DNA of 64,000 nt, from NCBI GenBank assembly GCA_041521345.1, contig JBGOHB010000020.1. One strand, given 5' to 3'. Within the stretch, counting starts at the first letter, position 1; every line of letters begins with the position of its first letter. The translations under genes were made by a program, and so were the position numbers. The notes beneath the pieces were generated by a model. It saw nothing but the letters and a program-made list of their open reading frames with translations, had not been told where the DNA came from and did no database searches. The stretch is from Virgibacillus_N oceani_A (GTDB lineage Bacteria; Bacillota; Bacilli; Bacillales; Amphibacillaceae). Below, piece after piece: positions 62,476-64,000 of the stretch.

Positions 62476-62505
62476 ATCTTTATCTGATCTTTATTTCCCT
62501 ATACT
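62476..62505 (+). promoter_or_regulatory. Predicted regulator-controlled promoter of the deacetylase gene
   Basis: ATCTTTA at 62476-62482 and 62487-62493 repeats the heptamer and exact 11-bp spacing found before the response regulator gene. TATACT at 62500-62505 is a plausible -10. The shared motif places the deacetylase, and perhaps the amidase after it, in the regulon of the adjacent two-component system. Confidence 0.55.
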
Positions 62506-62548
62506 AATCTATTAATTGAAGATAACAACATAGAATTGAGGTTTTCAT

Positions 62549-63364
62549 ATGAAGAAGATTAGTATAATTATCTACTTCGTCTTTCTTCTCACTATTTCTG
62601 CCTGTCAAAGTGAACAGACTACGTATCAAATGAACTCACCAGAAAAGGAGATTGAACTAAATAATGTAAAGTCATTCAACGAGAATTCTAATAATGAAGA
62701 TGCATCATCAGAGGGTGATCAGGCCCAAGATACAGGAAAAGTTGTTTATCTAACTTTTGATGATGGACCCACTTCAGCAACAAAAAATATCTTAGATACG
62801 CTCAAGCAATTTAATGCTAAAGCAACATTTTTTATGTTAGAGCCTGCAATGAGAGAGTTTCCAGATATGGTAAGAAAAATGGTAGAAGATGGTCATGCTG
62901 TGGGAATGCATGGGGTAACGCATGACAAAGATCAATTTTATGCTTCTGAGCAAACTGCTCTTGAAGAAATGATCAAAGCTCAGGAAACTCTTCAAGACAT
63001 TACTGGCATTGATTCCAAGTTGATACGAACACCATATGGCAGTATTCCTTATCTAACCGAATCTTATCGAGAGGCTTTGACTAGTAAAGGGTTTCAATTA
63101 TGGGATTGGAATGTTGACAGTAGTGATTGGTCATTATCAAGTGACCAATATGTAGATTCTGTTGTGAATCAAATCGAAAACTTAGCTAGTGCAGGGGTTA
63201 CATCTATTGTTCTGATGCATGATCAAACAGAGACTGCCAATCACCTGTCCACCCTATTAACTTATTTATCTGAAAACGGGTTTCAAACAAAGAAAATCGA
63301 TGATAACACCGAACCATATAACTTTAACTGTTATGACCGTTGTCATTCACTGAACTCAAATTAA
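62549..63364 (+). CDS. Polysaccharide deacetylase lipoprotein (CE4 family)
   Basis: This is a 271-residue membrane-anchored deacetylase acting outside the cell, probably on peptidoglycan or another N-acetylated glycan. It has lipobox TISAC (Cys19), a linker of about 45 residues, then the NodB domain. Motif 1 is TFDDGPT with Asp71 (base) and Asp72 (metal); motif 2 is HGVTH with His121 and His125; motif 3 is RTPYG (Arg160, with Thr for the more usual Pro); motif 4 is DWNVDSSDW; motif 5 is VLMHD. GAGG precedes the ATG. It is downstream of a two-component system whose predicted binding site recurs in its promoter. Confidence 0.92.
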   Translation: MKKISIIIYFVFLLTISACQSEQTTYQMNSPEKEIELNNVKSFNENSNNEDASSEGDQAQDTGKVVYLTFDDGPTSATKNILDTLKQFNAKATFFMLEPAMREFPDMVRKMVEDGHAVGMHGVTHDKDQFYASEQTALEEMIKAQETLQDITGIDSKLIRTPYGSIPYLTESYREALTSKGFQLWDWNVDSSDWSLSSDQYVDSVVNQIENLASAGVTSIVLMHDQTETANHLSTLLTYLSENGFQTKKIDDNTEPYNFNCYDRCHSLNSN

Positions 63365-63393
63365 CTTAAAATGCATGAAGGAGAGAGTATTAT

Positions 63394-63912
63394 ATGAAAA
63401 AATGGATTCGACTTCTACTATTATTATTATTTATTGGTTTATTGTATTTTACCCTAACCGACAAACTAGAACCTGATACATCGGATAAGACAGATACTCC
63501 TAATAACAAGACAGATACTCCTTACACTTCTTCAAACGAAGAAAAATATAAGGTTGTCATTGACCCCGGGCATGGCGGTGAAGACCCTGGCGCTATCGGT
63601 GCTAGTGGTTCATACGAAAAAGATTTTACATTAAGTCTAGCTAAAAAGATCTCCATTTTATTAGAAGATGAACCAAAACTTGAGGTGCACATGACAAGAG
63701 AAGAAGATGTTTTTCTTTCAGCAGAATCTCGAGAAAGGCCTAATTATGCCAATGATATAGATGCCGATATATATATATCATTACATGCTAATACATTTAC
63801 GGACCCATCTGTTTCTGGTACAGAATCATTTTATTACCATAAAAATTCAAAAAGATTGGCGAATATTATACACAGGTTCTCACCCAAAAAGGTCAAAAAT
63901 CCCACCAACTAG
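63394..63912 (+). pseudogene. N-acetylmuramoyl-L-alanine amidase (Amidase_3) truncated at its C-terminus
   Basis: The N-terminus has a membrane or signal helix (WIRLLLLLLFIGLLYFTL) and a Thr/Asp linker. The Amidase_3 domain starts at YKVVIDPGHGGEDPGAIG and continues through SYEKDFTLSLAKKI, VHMTREEDVFL and DADIYISLHANTF to NSKRLANIIH. The family then needs about 60 more residues including the catalytic Glu near the end. Here the frame changes character at about 63877 (RFSPKKVKNPTN) and stops at 63912. The first two zinc ligands and third His are present but the catalytic Glu is lost, so the protein is probably inactive. The break coincides with the apparent edge of an insertion sequence. Confidence 0.7.
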
Positions 63913-64000
63913 ACTGAACAATTCGTTATAATAGGTATAGAATAACTTGTTGGAGGTTATCCCATGTTCAGACCAGGCAAAAAAGATATTCAAAAATCGT
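63877..64000 (+). mobile_element. Probable left end of an insertion sequence
   Basis: From about 63877 the amidase homology ends, and a short untranslated leader with a strong site TTGGAGG and a new reading frame follows. That layout is typical of an inserted transposase gene. The right end is outside the window, so the inverted repeat and family cannot be determined. Confidence 0.4.
63964..64000 (+). CDS. Start of a gene cut by the window edge, possibly a transposase
   Basis: GGAGG lies eight bases before ATG 63964, and the visible codons read MFRPGKKDIQKS. Only 12 residues can be seen, too few for identification. Its position just after a truncated amidase gene suggests a transposase, but this is inference. 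Confidence 0.4.
   Translation, partial: MFRPGKKDIQKS

Overview
The window reads as a low-G+C Gram-positive chromosome, most likely a Bacillaceae member of the halotolerant or alkaliphilic Oceanobacillus/Virgibacillus/Lentibacillus type. The reasons are the strong AGGAGG-type ribosome binding sites, TTG and GTG starts, acidic secreted proteins, TagO/TagGH wall-polymer genes, a DppA-type D-aminopeptidase operon, YheC/YheD-family ATP-grasp proteins and TupA-like ATP-grasp domains. This placement is inference; no rRNA or tRNA gene was seen.

Left part (1-19.4 kb). A complete dpp-type operon on the minus strand encodes binding protein, two permeases, two ATPases and a D-aminopeptidase cut by the window edge. 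It is followed by a large secreted M14 carboxypeptidase, an orphan paralogous binding protein with a perfect catabolite (cre) box upstream, a TagO-like linkage-unit transferase, a decayed IS1595-family transposase, a SAP/DUF6434 protein, and a phnDCE phosphonate importer. The phn promoter carries four PhoP-type half-sites at exact 11-bp spacing.

Middle part (19.7-35.2 kb). Two YheC/YheD ATP-grasp proteins flank an amino-acid permease. Two giant paralogous autolysins follow, a glucosaminidase with ten and an amidase with eight peptidoglycan-binding repeats; both have a sigma-D-like promoter. Then a plus-strand group encodes a sugar-transfer-type ATP-grasp protein, a cyanophycinase-like S51 peptidase and an alpha/alpha-toroid protein.

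Right part (35.3-58.6 kb). A long minus-strand cluster starts at galU and contains two GT4 and three GT2 glycosyltransferases, the TagG/TagH exporter (TagH as a tandem double ATPase), a TupA-like ATP-grasp protein, four tandem ATP-grasp/acylphosphatase-like proteins and a CapA/TupA-like ATP-grasp fusion. A HexNAc-uronate dehydrogenase is divergent from galU. My central reading is that this is a little-described machine for an exported, peptide-decorated (teichuronopeptide-like) wall polymer. Glycosyltransferases would build a uronate-containing glycan, ATP-grasp amidoligases would add amino acids, TagGH would export it, and the S51 enzyme could trim it. Seven proteins share a coiled coil plus an S-x-x-W-K-x-T-x-P-L-R-like element, suggesting a common docking module.

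Far right (58.7-64 kb). A broken tyrosine recombinase is followed by a two-component system, a lipoprotein polysaccharide deacetylase and an amidase interrupted by what looks like an insertion sequence. The promoters of the regulator and the deacetylase share a direct repeat at 11-bp spacing.
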